From assembly GCF_030296835.1 (NCBI RefSeq), contig NZ_AP027922.1, positions 2,542,001-2,606,000 on the forward strand: a DNA stretch of 64,000 nt, written 5' to 3'. Positions 27,144-38,076 of this stretch are shown in pieces. How positions within the stretch are numbered: the first letter of the stretch is position 1; each line of letters opens with the position of its first letter. The stretch comes from Pseudoalteromonas sp. MM1. Lineage in GTDB: Bacteria; Pseudomonadota; Gammaproteobacteria; Enterobacterales; Alteromonadaceae. Under the pieces are notes generated by a model. That model searched no databases, was not told where the DNA came from, and saw only the letters and a program-made list of their open reading frames with translations. The position numbers and the translations under genes were made by a program.

Positions 27144-28126
27144 AAATTTGCTCCCACGTTATTTAAACGAATGGTGGTGGTAAATACTGTTCTTCTGTAA
27201 GAGTCGTTAAAAGTAAGCTCTCGAGCGTCTTCATCTTCACCTAAAATATAGGTTTGATTTTTTATTTTAAGACCTGGATCTGGCTGCAGTGCTCTTACTA
27301 ATAAAAAAACTTGCACTGTTAAGATGCTTTTTCGGTTTTCCCAATCAAAGTGCTGCATGTCGTCAATACTTCGGTACGAATCAACACGGCTATCACTGTC
27401 TGTATCTAAACCAAAAACAAAGCGCATGTTTTCAACGCCCTCCATAATTGTTTCGGCTTTCATATTGGCGCCATTTAAGCGTTTACGCATTAATGCTGGT
27501 ACTTTAAGGCTTTTATTGTTTACCGTATAAGTTTGCTCTGCGAGGTAATAAACATGGTGACTATAAGGCCACACTGTGGCATTTACGTTTAAACTACCTG
27601 CACCTACAACGCCTCGAGCAAACTCAGCGCTTTCTTGCTCAGCTATAAAATAGTTTTCACCTGCTTGTGTTTCGTTCGTAGTGCCATCTACAGTTAGCTG
27701 CTCGCCTTGTAAAAACTTAATTTGTAAAATATCAGTTCCTGCTATGGGCTTACTTATGCAGTTAAGCTCGCTTGTTGAACTGGCTTCTTTTGCATAAATA
27801 GTTCTGAAATTACTAGCGGATGCTAAATCTGGGAAGCTACCGTTATTAAGCCCTTCAAAGCAATCCCCCCCGGGGTTAGCCAACGTTTGTGTGTTTGCTG
27901 CAGTAAATGAATCATCGTAGTAAGTGCCCCAAAAGCCCACTTGCTCAATATCACGCTGCATTATATTAATGGCTAAGCGGCCAGACTCTTGTAGCTCGCC
28001 TATTGTCATTGTGTCTTTTGTGGTTACTTTCATGCCAATATAGGTAAACATCACCCCGCCTAAAATAAGCCCACCAATAAATAATGAAATCATCATTTCG
28101 ATTAGTGTAAAACCTTTTTGTCTCAT
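27131..28126 (-). CDS. pilW: Type IV pilus assembly protein PilW
   Basis: 331 aa. Prepilin site MRQKG-FTLIEMMISLFIGGLILGGVMFTY, then QESGRLAINIMQRDIEQVGFWG, the PilW signature. Longer than most pilins, as usual for PilW (about 270-380). Starts 1 base after the pilV stop and overlaps pilX. Part of the minor pilin tip complex. Confidence 0.93.
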   Translation of the reverse strand: MRQKGFTLIEMMISLFIGGLILGGVMFTYIGMKVTTKDTMTIGELQESGRLAINIMQRDIEQVGFWGTYYDDSFTAANTQTLANPGGDCFEGLNNGSFPDLASASNFRTIYAKEASSTSELNCISKPIAGTDILQIKFLQGEQLTVDGTTNETQAGENYFIAEQESAEFARGVVGAGSLNVNATVWPYSHHVYYLAEQTYTVNNKSLKVPALMRKRLNGANMKAETIMEGVENMRFVFGLDTDSDSRVDSYRSIDDMQHFDWENRKSILTVQVFLLVRALQPDPGLKIKNQTYILGEDEDARELTFNDSYRRTVFTTTIRLNNVGANLWRI

Positions 28127-28127
28127 C

Positions 28128-28688
28128 TTAGCTCCTTAGGTATATATAGCTATTTAATGCAACCAAACGGCGTTTTTTGTCATCAGTACCGCATTTAAGT
28201 GCTTTGGTTTCATCATTAGCATTAAACTCTTGGCGGCCTTGCCAAGACACTATGACTTCAATATTAAACCCACGCCCGCCCGTACCTGCTGCGGCTGTAG
28301 GATTTATACATACAGTGGCATCATCCAATGAGCCTGTGTTTTCGCGCGCACGAATAGCGCGTTTCCATTGCTGTAAATCAAGAGCTGCAACTTGCGCAGC
28401 AGTACATGACCCACTAAAACAAGTCGTAGAGGTAGTCGTTGATGTTTTACTTGTGAAGGTTTGCTTATATAAAGCAACGAGCTGCGCGGTATCATTTGCT
28501 CTAATACGCTGAATAATATCATTTCCTAACGCTACTGCTGCTGCGCGCTGCATAGAGTCAAAGCTTGCCTGTTTAGCTTTTGCTTGCAGTGCAACAGCGC
28601 CTAATAAGCCAAAGCTTAAAATAATAAACGCAATCAGCACTTCAATTAAGGTAAAGCCTTTTTGAGGTTTTTTGTGAGGTGAATGCAT
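28128..28688 (-). CDS. pilV: Type IV pilus modification/minor pilin PilV
   Basis: 186 aa. Leader MHSPHKKPQKG then FTLIEVLIAFIILSFGLLGAVALQAKA, the PilV-type helix, followed by MQRAAAVALGNDIIQRIRAN. A Cys pair sits around TTCFSGSC. First gene of the minus-strand pilV-W-X-Y1-E operon; no fimU precedes it here. A direct repeat of LytTR type lies 70-99 bases upstream of its start. Confidence 0.92.
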   Translation of the reverse strand: MHSPHKKPQKGFTLIEVLIAFIILSFGLLGAVALQAKAKQASFDSMQRAAAVALGNDIIQRIRANDTAQLVALYKQTFTSKTSTTTSTTCFSGSCTAAQVAALDLQQWKRAIRARENTGSLDDATVCINPTAAAGTGGRGFNIEVIVSWQGRQEFNANDETKALKCGTDDKKRRLVALNSYIYLRS

Positions 28689-28757
28689 AGTAAAACCAAA
28701 TAAATTTTATCTAATTATAAGTTTATGCATTGAAAGTGGTTATGCAATAAATACTAG

Positions 28758-28787
28758 GACAAGCGGTTAAATTTGTTGATAAACGGT
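28758..28787 (-). promoter_or_regulatory. Putative LytTR/AlgR-like operator upstream of pilV
   Basis: On the minus strand ACCGTTTATC (28787-28778) and ACCGCTTGTC (28767-28758) form a direct repeat with a 20-base period. The known LytTR half-site is [TA][AC][CA]GTTN[AG][TG], in direct repeats about two helical turns apart; the first half fits fully, the second has one mismatch. It lies between the LytTR regulator gene and pilV. Binding is inferred. Confidence 0.6.
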
Positions 28788-28795
28788 AAACAAAG

Positions 28796-29500
28796 TTACT
28801 GTAGAATATTTTTTACTGTTTTTAGCTCTCGCCTACTCACGCTTAATTGCTCCTTACACCCAGCTAGTTCTACACTATGTACACCTGAGCTTTGGGTATG
28901 CAGCGCAACAAGCTTTTGTTTGTTTATAAGGGTATTTCTGTGAATGCGTAACAATAATGTTGGATAGCGTTGCTCAAGCTGCTTTAAACTTTGCTCAATC
29001 AGGGCCTCGCCCCCTTGAAATACCATATTGGTGTATTTTTCTTGGGCATTAAAGTAATACACTTGATCAAGTTCAATACTTTTCATTGTACCACCAAGCT
29101 GATAACTAATTTTTGTAGATTGCTGCTTTTGCATATGCGCTTTATTTAAGCGCCCTACTTGCCCTAACACTTTATTTAATGCCTGTTCAGTAACTGGTTT
29201 TACTAAGTACCCTGCGGCACTGAGCTGTAGCGCATCAAGTGCATGCTCGGGGTAAGCGGTTACAAATATTATTGCCGGTGGCACACTTAGCGTATTTAGT
29301 TTCTGTGCTACTTCTAGGCCATTAATACCCGGCATATCTATATCTAAAAACACCAAATCGGGTTGAACCTGCTTAATAATAGCAAGCCCCTGCGCGCCGT
29401 TATCACCTTCGCCTTTAACTAAAATATGCTCGTTGTGCTGCAGTAGCCGCTTTATTCTAGCGCGAGCTAGCGGTTCATCATCAATAATTACAACATTCAT
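28796..29500 (-). CDS. LytTR-family response regulator, AlgR-like
   Basis: 234 aa. Receiver domain 1-120 with acidic pocket IIDDEP, phospho-acceptor Asp53 in FLDIDMPG, Thr in VTAYPEHAL and Lys in LVKPVTEQAL. Linker, then LytTR DNA-binding domain about 130-232 (DQVYYFNAQEKYTNM, LRIHRNTLINKQKLV, VSRRELKTV). It overlaps the sensor gene by 4 bases. In Pseudomonas aeruginosa AlgR with FimS/AlgZ activates the minor pilin operon; the position directly upstream of pilV suggests the same job here. Confidence 0.9.
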   Translation of the reverse strand: MNVVIIDDEPLARARIKRLLQHNEHILVKGEGDNGAQGLAIIKQVQPDLVFLDIDMPGINGLEVAQKLNTLSVPPAIIFVTAYPEHALDALQLSAAGYLVKPVTEQALNKVLGQVGRLNKAHMQKQQSTKISYQLGGTMKSIELDQVYYFNAQEKYTNMVFQGGEALIEQSLKQLEQRYPTLLLRIHRNTLINKQKLVALHTQSSGVHSVELAGCKEQLSVSRRELKTVKNILQ

Positions 29501-30531
29501 TGGGGGTTCTCAAACTGCTTAGGGATCACCACTTTTACTCTAAATACATCCTCTTTTTGTGTGATCGTTAGTTGTGCTTTTTCTTTGTAATAGATAAACA
29601 ATCGCTGACGAATATTTTCGAGAGCCATACCGTTATTTGGTCTTTTTAACGCTTCATTGTGAGTGATTGGGTTAGAAACAATTAATGTTAAATACCCTGT
29701 TGTTACATGTAGCTCAACACGAATAACGGCCCCTGTTTCACTGGGCTCTACACCATGGCATACCGCATTTTCTATTAACGGCTGAAGGGTTAAGCACGGT
29801 ATATCAAGGTCAGGTAAATCAGCAGGTACATGCCAGTTAACCTTTAAGCGGTTGCCAAAACGCCATGTTTCAAGCGCAACATATTGTTTTGATAAGGTCA
29901 GCTCATCTTCAAGTGAAACGCGCTGCCCCGAGCGCATAGCCGCTTGCGACAACGCCGCAAGCGCAAGTATTGCTTGCTCTGCAGCATCGGCATCGTGGTG
30001 TGTTAGCTCGGCAGCAGTATTAAGGCTATTGTACAAAAAATGAGGGCGAATTCTGGCTTGCAAAGCATCAAGCTCCGCGCGAGAGAGCGCTTTTGTTTGC
30101 TGCTCTTTTTCGAAATAAATCAGTAAAAACTGTACAAATAAAGCCGTAATCAAAAAAACAATTAAGCAGTTTCGTAGTACAAAATAAATGCTCGTTTCAT
30201 TATTTGCAATATCTAAAAAGTAGCGGGCACACAGTACACTAAATAAAGCGGTACTGACTAAAAAGGAAATAAAAAAAGCAAAAAGTTGGGTGGTTTGCGA
30301 CTTTTTTTGTAAAACACGCCGAAAAGAGTATAAAACAGAAATACTGACCAAAACGGTCATATGAGAAAATAAACTAATTACGCCAAGGCTTTGCCAGCTA
30401 TCCCCTTCAACAAAAGGAGCAAACGCTAAAATAGTAGCAACAACTTGGGTAACAATAAGCGAGGCAAGTACCCCTCGCTCATTAAAAAGAGCCGAAAAAA
30501 GCAATGTTTCACCTTGCGGCAACTTGCTCAT
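29497..30531 (-). CDS. LytS/AlgZ (FimS)-like sensor histidine kinase
   Basis: 344 aa. Four or so membrane helices in the first 145 residues, short coiled linker, then the His_kinase domain with RPHFLYNSLNT (His164) and the ATPase N-box VNWHVPADLPDLDIPCLTLQPLIENAVCHG (written only in part here: LTLQPLIENAVCHG). It has no obvious periplasmic sensor. AAGGAG lies before ATG. It follows ispH by 40 bases on the same strand and overlaps the regulator by 4 bases. Confidence 0.9.
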   Translation of the reverse strand: MSKLPQGETLLFSALFNERGVLASLIVTQVVATILAFAPFVEGDSWQSLGVISLFSHMTVLVSISVLYSFRRVLQKKSQTTQLFAFFISFLVSTALFSVLCARYFLDIANNETSIYFVLRNCLIVFLITALFVQFLLIYFEKEQQTKALSRAELDALQARIRPHFLYNSLNTAAELTHHDADAAEQAILALAALSQAAMRSGQRVSLEDELTLSKQYVALETWRFGNRLKVNWHVPADLPDLDIPCLTLQPLIENAVCHGVEPSETGAVIRVELHVTTGYLTLIVSNPITHNEALKRPNNGMALENIRQRLFIYYKEKAQLTITQKEDVFRVKVVIPKQFENPQ

Positions 30532-30571
30532 AACGGCTCTCCTTGTAATCTAAATAATTAATTTATATAGA

Positions 30572-31501
30572 TTAACGCAGCTCAACAGGAACGGCAAATA
30601 CGATATTCTCTTCTTCACCTGGGTTTTCTACTACCTGCTTGCCACCTAGCTCTTTTAAACGTGCAATAACTTGTTGTACAAGCACTTCTGGCGCAGAGGC
30701 ACCAGCCGTAACACCAACAGACTTAGACTCACAAACCCATTGCTCTTGCACATCAGTTGCATCATCAATTAAATAAGCCGTAGTGCCCATTTTATCTGCA
30801 AGTTCACGTAAACGGTTAGAGTTAGAGCTGTTTTTTGCCCCCACAACTAATAGCACATCTACTTTGTCTGCTAAATCACGCACAGCATCTTGGCGGTTTT
30901 GTGTGGCATAACAAATATCATCTTTGCGCGGGCCATCAATTGCGGGGAATTTTTCGCGCAACGCATCAATTACATCTGCAGTGTCATCTACCGAAAGCGT
31001 AGTTTGGCTACAATAAAATAGGTTATCAGCATTTTTAACGTTAAGTTTGGCAACATCTTCAGCGGTTTCTACAAGGTAAATACCACCGTCGTTATTATCA
31101 TACTGCCCCATAGTACCCTCTACTTCTGGGTGACCATGGTGACCAATTAAAATACACTCAATACCTTTACGGCTCGCACGCGTTACTTCCATATGCACTT
31201 TAGTAACTAATGGGCATGTTGCATCAAATACTTTTAAATCGCGGCGTTTAGCTTCTGAGCGAACTGCTTGCGATACTCCGTGGGCGCTAAAAATAACAAT
31301 GCTGTCATCAGGTACTTGGTCTAGCTCTTCAACAAATACGGCACCACGGTTTTTTAAACCATCTACTACGTAGCGGTTATGAACGACCTCGTGGCGTACG
31401 TAAATTGGCTTTTCAAAAATATCTAAAGCGCGCTCTACTATGCTAATTGCACGATCTACCCCTGCACAAAAGCCTCGTGGGTTCGCTAATAAAATATCCA
31501 T
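30572..31501 (-). CDS. ispH: 4-hydroxy-3-methylbut-2-enyl diphosphate reductase
   Basis: Last step of the MEP isoprenoid pathway: an iron-sulfur enzyme producing IPP and DMAPP. 309 aa. The three cluster ligands are at the E. coli positions: Cys12 (GFCAGVDR), Cys96 (DATCPLV), Cys197 (CYATQNRQ); catalytic Glu lies in HPEVEGT. It shares one base with fkpB and ends the ribF-ileS-lspA-fkpB-ispH cluster typical of gammaproteobacteria. Confidence 0.97.
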   Translation of the reverse strand: MDILLANPRGFCAGVDRAISIVERALDIFEKPIYVRHEVVHNRYVVDGLKNRGAVFVEELDQVPDDSIVIFSAHGVSQAVRSEAKRRDLKVFDATCPLVTKVHMEVTRASRKGIECILIGHHGHPEVEGTMGQYDNNDGGIYLVETAEDVAKLNVKNADNLFYCSQTTLSVDDTADVIDALREKFPAIDGPRKDDICYATQNRQDAVRDLADKVDVLLVVGAKNSSNSNRLRELADKMGTTAYLIDDATDVQEQWVCESKSVGVTAGASAPEVLVQQVIARLKELGGKQVVENPGEEENIVFAVPVELR

Positions 31502-31941
31502 TAGCCTTGCACCTCAATAATGTCTACTTCAAACGTTAAACGTTGCCCTGCTAACGGATGATTAAAATCTATAGTAACCGACTCACCTTGCACTTCACGA
31601 ACCAGTCCTGGCAGCTCAGTACCATCTGGCTGAGTAAAGGCAATAATAGCGCCGACTTTAGCAGGTGTTTCTGCACCAAATTTACTGCGTTCTACATAGT
31701 AAATATTATCTGGATTAGGTTGGCCAAAGGCGTCCTCTGGCTCAAGCTCAAACGTTTTGCTTTCGCCTGCACTTAAACCTAGTAAGCACTTTTCAAAATT
31801 AGCCGTTAAGCTGCCATCACCCATCGTTAGCTTGGCCGGTTTATTATGCACCTTAGTTGAGTCTGCGGCAGAGCCATCTTCTAGTTTAATAGAAAAGTGA
31901 AAAATAACCTCTGAGTTTTCACCAATTACAGCTTGGCTCAT
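31501..31941 (-). CDS. fkpB: FKBP-type peptidyl-prolyl isomerase FkpB (SlpA)
   Basis: 146 aa SlyD-like cytoplasmic isomerase with an insert-in-flap domain. Seen: [16 protein letters not shown], the [18 protein letters not shown] stretch and the closing [20 protein letters not shown]. It lacks the His-rich tail of SlyD, which fits FkpB. Four-base overlap with lspA upstream and one base with ispH downstream. Confidence 0.93.
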   Translation of the reverse strand: MSQAVIGENSEVIFHFSIKLEDGSAADSTKVHNKPAKLTMGDGSLTANFEKCLLGLSAGESKTFELEPEDAFGQPNPDNIYYVERSKFGAETPAKVGAIIAFTQPDGTELPGLVREVQGESVTIDFNHPLAGQRLTFEVDIIEVQG

Positions 31942-32438
31942 GCTTTATGCTCCTTCGGACTTTCGCCTGTAAAGGCATCAAATAATAATAATGCGGCACC
32001 AATACAAATTGCACAGTCGGCAATATTAAATACTGGGAAATGCGAGTTTTTATAAAACACATGTATAAAGTCAATTACATAACCATAAGCAACACGATCA
32101 TATAAATTACCAATAGCGCCAGCAAGCACTAACGCATAAGCACTACATAATATTTTATTAGTCGCTGGTAAACGCTTTAACCACCACACCAGTAGCGCAC
32201 TAATAGCAATGGCAATAAAGCTTAAAAACCAACGCTGCCAACCACCTGCTTCACTTAAAAAGCTGTAGGCCGCTCCATAGTTATGTACGTAGGTAATACT
32301 AAAAACAGGTAGTAAATTAATCGATTCTTGATAAGCCATGGTATTTACAACAAGTGTTTTAGTGGCAAAGTCTATTACAAGCAGTAATAGACTTAACCAA
32401 AGCCACACTAAACCACTTTTTTGGGCTAGTTTGCTCAC
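31938..32438 (-). CDS. lspA: Lipoprotein signal peptidase (signal peptidase II)
   Basis: 166 aa, four membrane helices. Aspartyl protease dyad at Asp123 (GYVIDFIHV) and Asp141 (FNIADCAI); conserved NYGAAYSFL and GAIGNLYDRV present. Cleaves diacylglyceryl-modified prolipoproteins such as the one encoded at 20466. Twelve bases after ileS. Confidence 0.96.
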   Translation of the reverse strand: MSKLAQKSGLVWLWLSLLLLVIDFATKTLVVNTMAYQESINLLPVFSITYVHNYGAAYSFLSEAGGWQRWFLSFIAIAISALLVWWLKRLPATNKILCSAYALVLAGAIGNLYDRVAYGYVIDFIHVFYKNSHFPVFNIADCAICIGAALLLFDAFTGESPKEHKA

Positions 32439-32450
32439 TGAGTAAAACTC

Positions 32451-35279
32451 CTAAGCGAATTGACGCTTTTCACCTTCGCCGTCAACATTGCTTACACAAC
32501 GACCACAAATTTCAGGGTGAGCAGGTTCTGAACCTACATCATCACTGTAATGCCAACAACGCTCACATTTAGTTGCATCTGTGGCTGCTACGCTAATGTA
32601 TAAACCTTCAATTTCGGTTGTTTGCGTATCACTTGGCTGGCTATCTACTGCAGATACATTCACCGCAGACGTTAGTAATACAAAACGTAGCTCATCACCT
32701 AATGCTGCTAACTTATCAGCCAGTGCTTTTTCGGCGTATAAGTTAACGCTCGCTTGCAGCGTTGCGCCAATAACTTCTTCTTTACGGGCTGCTTCTAGTA
32801 CGCGGTTTACTTCGTCACGTACATTTAGAATCGCTTGCCAGTCATCGTTGCTAAATTGGCTGTTTGTCGGTGCGTGTAGACCGTCGTACCATACTGATGT
32901 AAATACGTAGTCGCTACGCTCACCCGGTAATGCTTCCCAGATTTCTTGCGCTGTAAAGCTCATAATTGGTGCCATCCAACGCGTCATTGCTTCAGCAATA
33001 TGGTAAAGCGCAGTTTGACAAGAACGACGTGCATGACTGTCGCTTTTCGCTGTGTACTGACGGTCTTTAATTACATCTAAGTAGAACGAACCAAGCTCAC
33101 CTGTACAGAAGTTCATTAGCTTTTGCGTAACTAATAGCATTTGGTAGCTATCGTAGGCTGCTAAAATTTCTTCTTGTAATTGGGCTGCACGGCCAACAAT
33201 CCACTTATCCAGCTCAACCATATCATCAACAGCAACTTGATCTGTTTTTGGATCAAAACCACTTAGGTTAGCTAATAAGTAACGGCTGGTGTTACGAATA
33301 CGGCGGTAGCGGTCTGCAGAGCGTTTAAATATTTCATCCGATACCGTCATTTCGGCGGTGTAATCGGTAGAGGCTACCCATAAACGTAAAATGTCAGCGC
33401 CAAGTTTATTCATCACGTTTTGTGGTGAAATAACGTTGCCTAACGACTTTGACATTTTGCGGCCGTTTTCATCTACGGTAAAGCCATGCGTTAGTACCTG
33501 CTTGTAAGGTGCGTGACCGTTAATCGCAACTGAGGTCATCATTGATGACATAAACCAACCACGGTGCTGATCAGAACCCTCTAGGTATAAATCGGCTGGG
33601 CCAACTAACTCTTCACGTGCATCAACAACACATGCATGTGTTACGCCCGAATCAAACCATACATCTAACGTATCTTGTACTTTCATGTATTGCTTGGCAT
33701 CTTCTTCGCCTAACAAGGTTGCTGGCTCTAGGTCATACCAAGCTTGAATGCCTGATTTTTCTACTAGTTCTGCAGCTTGCTCAATAAGCGCTTGCGTATT
33801 TGGGTGTAAAGCACCGGTGTCTTTATCAACAAATAAAGCAATTGGCACACCCCAAGTACGTTGGCGTGAAATACACCAATCTGGGCGACCTTCAACCATG
33901 TTTGCAATGCGGCTTTCGCCCCACTCTGGCAACCATTGCGTGTTTTTAATTTCGCTTAACGAGTCTTGACGTAAGTTAGCCTGATCCATGCTTACAAACC
34001 ACTGCGGTGTAGCACGGAAAATAATAGGCGTTTTGTGGCGCCAACAATGCGGGTAGCTATGCGTAAGCGCATGATGATGCATTAAAGCACCGCGCTCTGT
34101 TAGTACGTCAATTACACTGGCATTTGCTTTAAATACATGCTGACCAGCAAATAACTCTGTGTCTGGTAAATAAACACCATTAGCACCTACAGGGTTTGCT
34201 ACTTCAAGGTTGTAATTTAAGCCTGCCGCGAAATCTTCTTGACCATGGCCTGGCGCGGTATGTACCACACCCGTACCTGAGTCAGTAGTAACGTGGTCTG
34301 CTACAATTACCGGTACATCAAAATCGTAAAATGGGTGAGCAACCTGTAAGTTTTCAAGTGCTGCACCTTTAACATAACCTAGTACGTGGAAATGATTAAA
34401 GCCATAACGGTCCATTGCATCTTTAACAAGCTCTGAGCCTAAAATTAAACGTTGCTGTGAGCCTTCATCATCTACTTGTACTAAGGCGTACTCTAAATCT
34501 GCATGCACAGCTACGGCACGGTTAGCGGGTAAGGTCCACGGTGTTGTAGTCCAAATAACAGTACCTACACTGCCTTGCCCTTCATGACCATCGGCTAAAT
34601 CAAAGGCATTAACAACCGCATCTTGATCGGCAAATGTAAAACGTACGTCAATCGCTGGTGATTGCTTATCTTGGTATTCTACTTCAGCTTCTGCTAATGC
34701 AGAACCACAGTCTGTACACCAATGCACAGGCTTAGCACCTTTATGAAGGTGGCCATTTTTAATAATACGACCAAGCACGCGAATAGCGTTTGCTTCAAAG
34801 TCATAGTTCATTGTTAAGTAAGGTTTGTCCCAATCGCCAAACACACCTAAACGTTTAAAGTCTACTTTTTGACCTTCAACTTGCTTTTTAGCGTAAGCAC
34901 GGCATTTTTCACGAAACTCGCTCGCGGTTACTTTAACGCCTGGCTTGCCTACTTTTTTCTCAACCATTAACTCAATTGGCAAACCATGACAGTCCCAACC
35001 AGGTACATAAGGTGCATCAAAGTCAGATAAAGTTTTAGACTTAACAATAATGTCTTTTAAAATTTTATTTACTGAGTGGCCTAAATGGATATCGCCGTTT
35101 GCATACGGAGGGCCGTCATGCAAAATAAAGGTTTTTTTACCTTTTTTAGCGCTGCGAATTTGACCGTACAGGTCGTCTTCATACCATGCTTTAAGCATTT
35201 TTGGTTCACGTTGTGCCAAATTGCCACGCATTGGAAACTGCGTTTCCGGTAAATTCAAAGTATGTTTGTAGTCGCTCAT
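32451..35279 (-). CDS. ileS: Isoleucyl-tRNA synthetase
   Basis: 942 aa class I synthetase, near the E. coli length (938). HIGH motif as DIHLGHSVN (around residue 65), editing domain in the middle ([16 protein letters not shown]), KMSKS as RKMSKSLGN (about 607), and the C-terminal zinc finger [12 protein letters not shown]...CGRCV. ATG at 35279 is preceded by a weak ribosome site. No T-box, as expected in this phylum. Confidence 0.98.
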   Translation of the reverse strand: MSDYKHTLNLPETQFPMRGNLAQREPKMLKAWYEDDLYGQIRSAKKGKKTFILHDGPPYANGDIHLGHSVNKILKDIIVKSKTLSDFDAPYVPGWDCHGLPIELMVEKKVGKPGVKVTASEFREKCRAYAKKQVEGQKVDFKRLGVFGDWDKPYLTMNYDFEANAIRVLGRIIKNGHLHKGAKPVHWCTDCGSALAEAEVEYQDKQSPAIDVRFTFADQDAVVNAFDLADGHEGQGSVGTVIWTTTPWTLPANRAVAVHADLEYALVQVDDEGSQQRLILGSELVKDAMDRYGFNHFHVLGYVKGAALENLQVAHPFYDFDVPVIVADHVTTDSGTGVVHTAPGHGQEDFAAGLNYNLEVANPVGANGVYLPDTELFAGQHVFKANASVIDVLTERGALMHHHALTHSYPHCWRHKTPIIFRATPQWFVSMDQANLRQDSLSEIKNTQWLPEWGESRIANMVEGRPDWCISRQRTWGVPIALFVDKDTGALHPNTQALIEQAAELVEKSGIQAWYDLEPATLLGEEDAKQYMKVQDTLDVWFDSGVTHACVVDAREELVGPADLYLEGSDQHRGWFMSSMMTSVAINGHAPYKQVLTHGFTVDENGRKMSKSLGNVISPQNVMNKLGADILRLWVASTDYTAEMTVSDEIFKRSADRYRRIRNTSRYLLANLSGFDPKTDQVAVDDMVELDKWIVGRAAQLQEEILAAYDSYQMLLVTQKLMNFCTGELGSFYLDVIKDRQYTAKSDSHARRSCQTALYHIAEAMTRWMAPIMSFTAQEIWEALPGERSDYVFTSVWYDGLHAPTNSQFSNDDWQAILNVRDEVNRVLEAARKEEVIGATLQASVNLYAEKALADKLAALGDELRFVLLTSAVNVSAVDSQPSDTQTTEIEGLYISVAATDATKCERCWHYSDDVGSEPAHPEICGRCVSNVDGEGEKRQFA

Positions 35280-35308
35280 TAATCCTACTTTCCGTATCTA
35301 TCGGCTAC

Positions 35309-36235
35309 CTAATTTAAACCAAAACACTGTTTTGCGGCGGCAACGTCGGTTGCTATTTGTGCCGTTAACTGTGTTAATGTCTCGAATTTTTTCTCATTGC
35401 GAAGTTTTTTTATTAACTCCACATGCATAAACTGTCCATATATATCGTGTGCAAAGTCAAAAAGATGAACTTCTAACAAAGCACGCGTTCCATTAAAAGT
35501 GGGTTTATTACCAATATTGGCTACCCCATAAACCTGTTTTCCGGCAATATTTGCTTTTACTGCAAACACCCCATTTACAGGGCAAACTTGGCGTTTAAGC
35601 GCTATATTTGCAGTTCGAAAACCAAGCTCTCGCCCTCTTTTCCAACCATGTATTACACGCCCTGAAATCGCATAATTATGCCCAAGCATTAACTTTGCAT
35701 TTTCTAAGTCGCCTGCGGCTAATGCTTCACGTATTAGTGTGCTGCTTACTCTAGCATTTAATTGGCGAAAACTCGCGGTGCTTTTTACATCCATGCCCGC
35801 TTGTTTGCCCATACTGCGCAGTAAATTAAAATTCCCTTGGCGCTGTTTACCAAATTTAAAATCATCACCTACTGTGAGTGCTTTAACGCCTAGCTTTTTA
35901 ATTAAAATATCGCTAACAAATTGCTCAGCGTGCATATTGGCAAATTGTTGGTTAAAGCTAATACAAATAACTCGTTCAATACCTAAGTTGCTCAGTAACT
36001 TAAGTTTATCGCGTAACCGAGTAAGCCTTGCTGGCGCATTGTTTTTAGCAAAAAACTCTTGCGGCTGCGGCTCAAACAACATTACAGTGCTGGGTAAGCT
36101 ATGTGCTTTAGCATCAGCTAACAGCCCTTTTAACACTTCGCTATGGCCTAAATGCACACCGTCAAAATTACCAATAGTCAACACACAACCATAATGTTGC
36201 GCTCGAATATTGTGTATACCTCTAATTAACTCCAT
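35309..36235 (-). CDS. ribF: Bifunctional riboflavin kinase / FAD synthetase
   Basis: 308 aa. N-terminal FMN adenylyltransferase with TIGNFDGVHLGHSEVL (21-36) and SSTLIREALAAGD; C-terminal flavokinase with GRELGFRTANIAL, FNGTRALLEVHLFDF and YGQFMHVELIKKLRNEKKF. Produces FMN and FAD. Twenty-nine bases before ileS, same operon. Confidence 0.96.
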   Translation of the reverse strand: MELIRGIHNIRAQHYGCVLTIGNFDGVHLGHSEVLKGLLADAKAHSLPSTVMLFEPQPQEFFAKNNAPARLTRLRDKLKLLSNLGIERVICISFNQQFANMHAEQFVSDILIKKLGVKALTVGDDFKFGKQRQGNFNLLRSMGKQAGMDVKSTASFRQLNARVSSTLIREALAAGDLENAKLMLGHNYAISGRVIHGWKRGRELGFRTANIALKRQVCPVNGVFAVKANIAGKQVYGVANIGNKPTFNGTRALLEVHLFDFAHDIYGQFMHVELIKKLRNEKKFETLTQLTAQIATDVAAAKQCFGLN

Positions 36236-36319
36236 GCCACCTAATGCCTTTTTCAGCGAGTATTATTAACGACTTTAAAATCGTTCAAAACCACAGGGCT
36301 GCCGATTATAATCTTTTTT

Positions 36320-37900
36320 TTAATTTGATTCAGTAGTTGCTACACTTTTTATCGTATTTAGTCTTACACCGAGTAAAAACAGCACCGCAAAGTAACTTAT
36401 TGCAGCAATTACTAGCAATACAATTAACAACATTACTTGCTCAGAAAAATGCCATGTAGCCCAATAATAACGGCTGCTGATGTACCAAGTTAGCGCGCCC
36501 ATTACCAAGCTTGCCACTATGCATTTTATGGTAAAGCGTAGGCTCATAGCAGAAAACTGATACACATTTTCTTTTTTAAGTTGCCTGTAAAGTAAAAAAG
36601 CGTTGCAGCTGGCCGACATAGACGTTGCTAAAGCAAGCCCTAAATATCCTATAAACGGGGCTAACATGATATTAAATACCATATTAAGCACCAGCGTAAT
36701 AATACCAATGCGCACAGGTGTTTTGGTATCTTGGCGCGAGTAAAAACCCGGCGCTAATACTTTAATAAGCATAAAGCTAACTAACCCTACCGAGTAGGCA
36801 ACTACCCCTAAGCTTACCGCTTTGACATGATCAACATCAGCGTCTTTAAATGCACCGTGGTCAAACAGTACAGTAATGATAAGCGGGCTTATAATCATTA
36901 AGCCGACCATGGCGGGTATGCCTAAAAAAATGACAAAACGCACACCCCAATCTAACGTATCTTGAAAATCACTGAGCTTTTTACTGCTATGTAATTTAGA
37001 AAGTGCGGGTAAAATAACAGTGGCAATACCAATTCCAAATAAACCTAGTGGAAACTCAATTAACCTATCTGAATAATAAAGCCATGCGATAGAGCCCGTC
37101 ATTAATAGCGAGGCAATCATGGTATCGAGCAGGAGGTTAATTTGGCTTATTGAAACACCAAATAATGCCGGTAGCATAAGCTTACGCACTTTTTTAACGT
37201 TGTCGTCTTGCCACGCCCAGCGAGGACGTGCCAACATTTTTGCTCGGTATAAAAATGGTAACTGAAACAACAATTGCACTACACCGCCCACAAATACACC
37301 AATGGCTAACGCATACGCCCCTACGCTAAATTGGTCATGCAATAAAATAGCGCAAGTAATAATTGAAACATTAAGTAATACGGGCGTAAAAGCAGCCACT
37401 GCGAAACGGTTATACACATTCATTACCGCACCACTAAGTGCCACCAAACTAACAAATAGCAAATACGGAAAAGTTAACTTTAATAACGAGCTTGCCAGTA
37501 CAAACTTTTCTGCATTTGGGCCGCCATGCCACCAATCTATAAACCAGCCAGTACCAAATAACGCGGCAATAACAGGCGAGGCAATAACGCCAAAAATAGT
37601 CACACAAAGTAAAATTGTGCCCAGCGTGCCGGCAGCCTGTGCTACAAATAGCTTAACCTTATCATCGCCATGGTGCTCTTTAATTTCGCTAAGTACAGGT
37701 ACAAATGCCTGAGCGAAGGCCCCCTCTGCAAATAGTCGGCGTAAAAAATTGGGAATACGGTTAGCAAATAAAAAAACATCGGCAGCAGCACTTGCGCCTA
37801 ATAAGTTTGCAACGACGGCATCTCGTACTAACCCTAAAATACGCGATATCATTGTCATACAACTTACAATCATACCGGAGCGAAATAATCCTTTTGACAC
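36320..37900 (-). CDS. murJ: Lipid II flippase MurJ
   Basis: 526 aa, 14 predicted membrane helices of the MOP superfamily. Starts with the family signature GMIVSCMTMISRILGLVRDAVVANLLGA (printed here as its core SRILGLVRDAVVANLLGA) and keeps the charged residues RRLFAEGAFAQAFVPVL in TM2-3. Moves lipid II to the periplasm for peptidoglycan synthesis. It lies 84 bases upstream of ribF, possibly transcribed with it, and is divergent from rpsT. Confidence 0.95.
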   Translation of the reverse strand: MSKGLFRSGMIVSCMTMISRILGLVRDAVVANLLGASAAADVFLFANRIPNFLRRLFAEGAFAQAFVPVLSEIKEHHGDDKVKLFVAQAAGTLGTILLCVTIFGVIASPVIAALFGTGWFIDWWHGGPNAEKFVLASSLLKLTFPYLLFVSLVALSGAVMNVYNRFAVAAFTPVLLNVSIITCAILLHDQFSVGAYALAIGVFVGGVVQLLFQLPFLYRAKMLARPRWAWQDDNVKKVRKLMLPALFGVSISQINLLLDTMIASLLMTGSIAWLYYSDRLIEFPLGLFGIGIATVILPALSKLHSSKKLSDFQDTLDWGVRFVIFLGIPAMVGLMIISPLIITVLFDHGAFKDADVDHVKAVSLGVVAYSVGLVSFMLIKVLAPGFYSRQDTKTPVRIGIITLVLNMVFNIMLAPFIGYLGLALATSMSASCNAFLLYRQLKKENVYQFSAMSLRFTIKCIVASLVMGALTWYISSRYYWATWHFSEQVMLLIVLLVIAAISYFAVLFLLGVRLNTIKSVATTESN

Positions 37901-38076
37901 CTTAAACCTACTTAAAAACCTTTAGTTAACGCGATTATGCCACAGTCTTTTTTATAAATCGCTTTAAAGCACTAGGCTGGGCGTCTGTGCTTTGTTACAA
38001 TAGCGATATTAACTGCTAAAGCGGCAAATTGATGTTCGTTATAAGGAGCAGTTTTTCTTGAATTGTTAAAATTACA

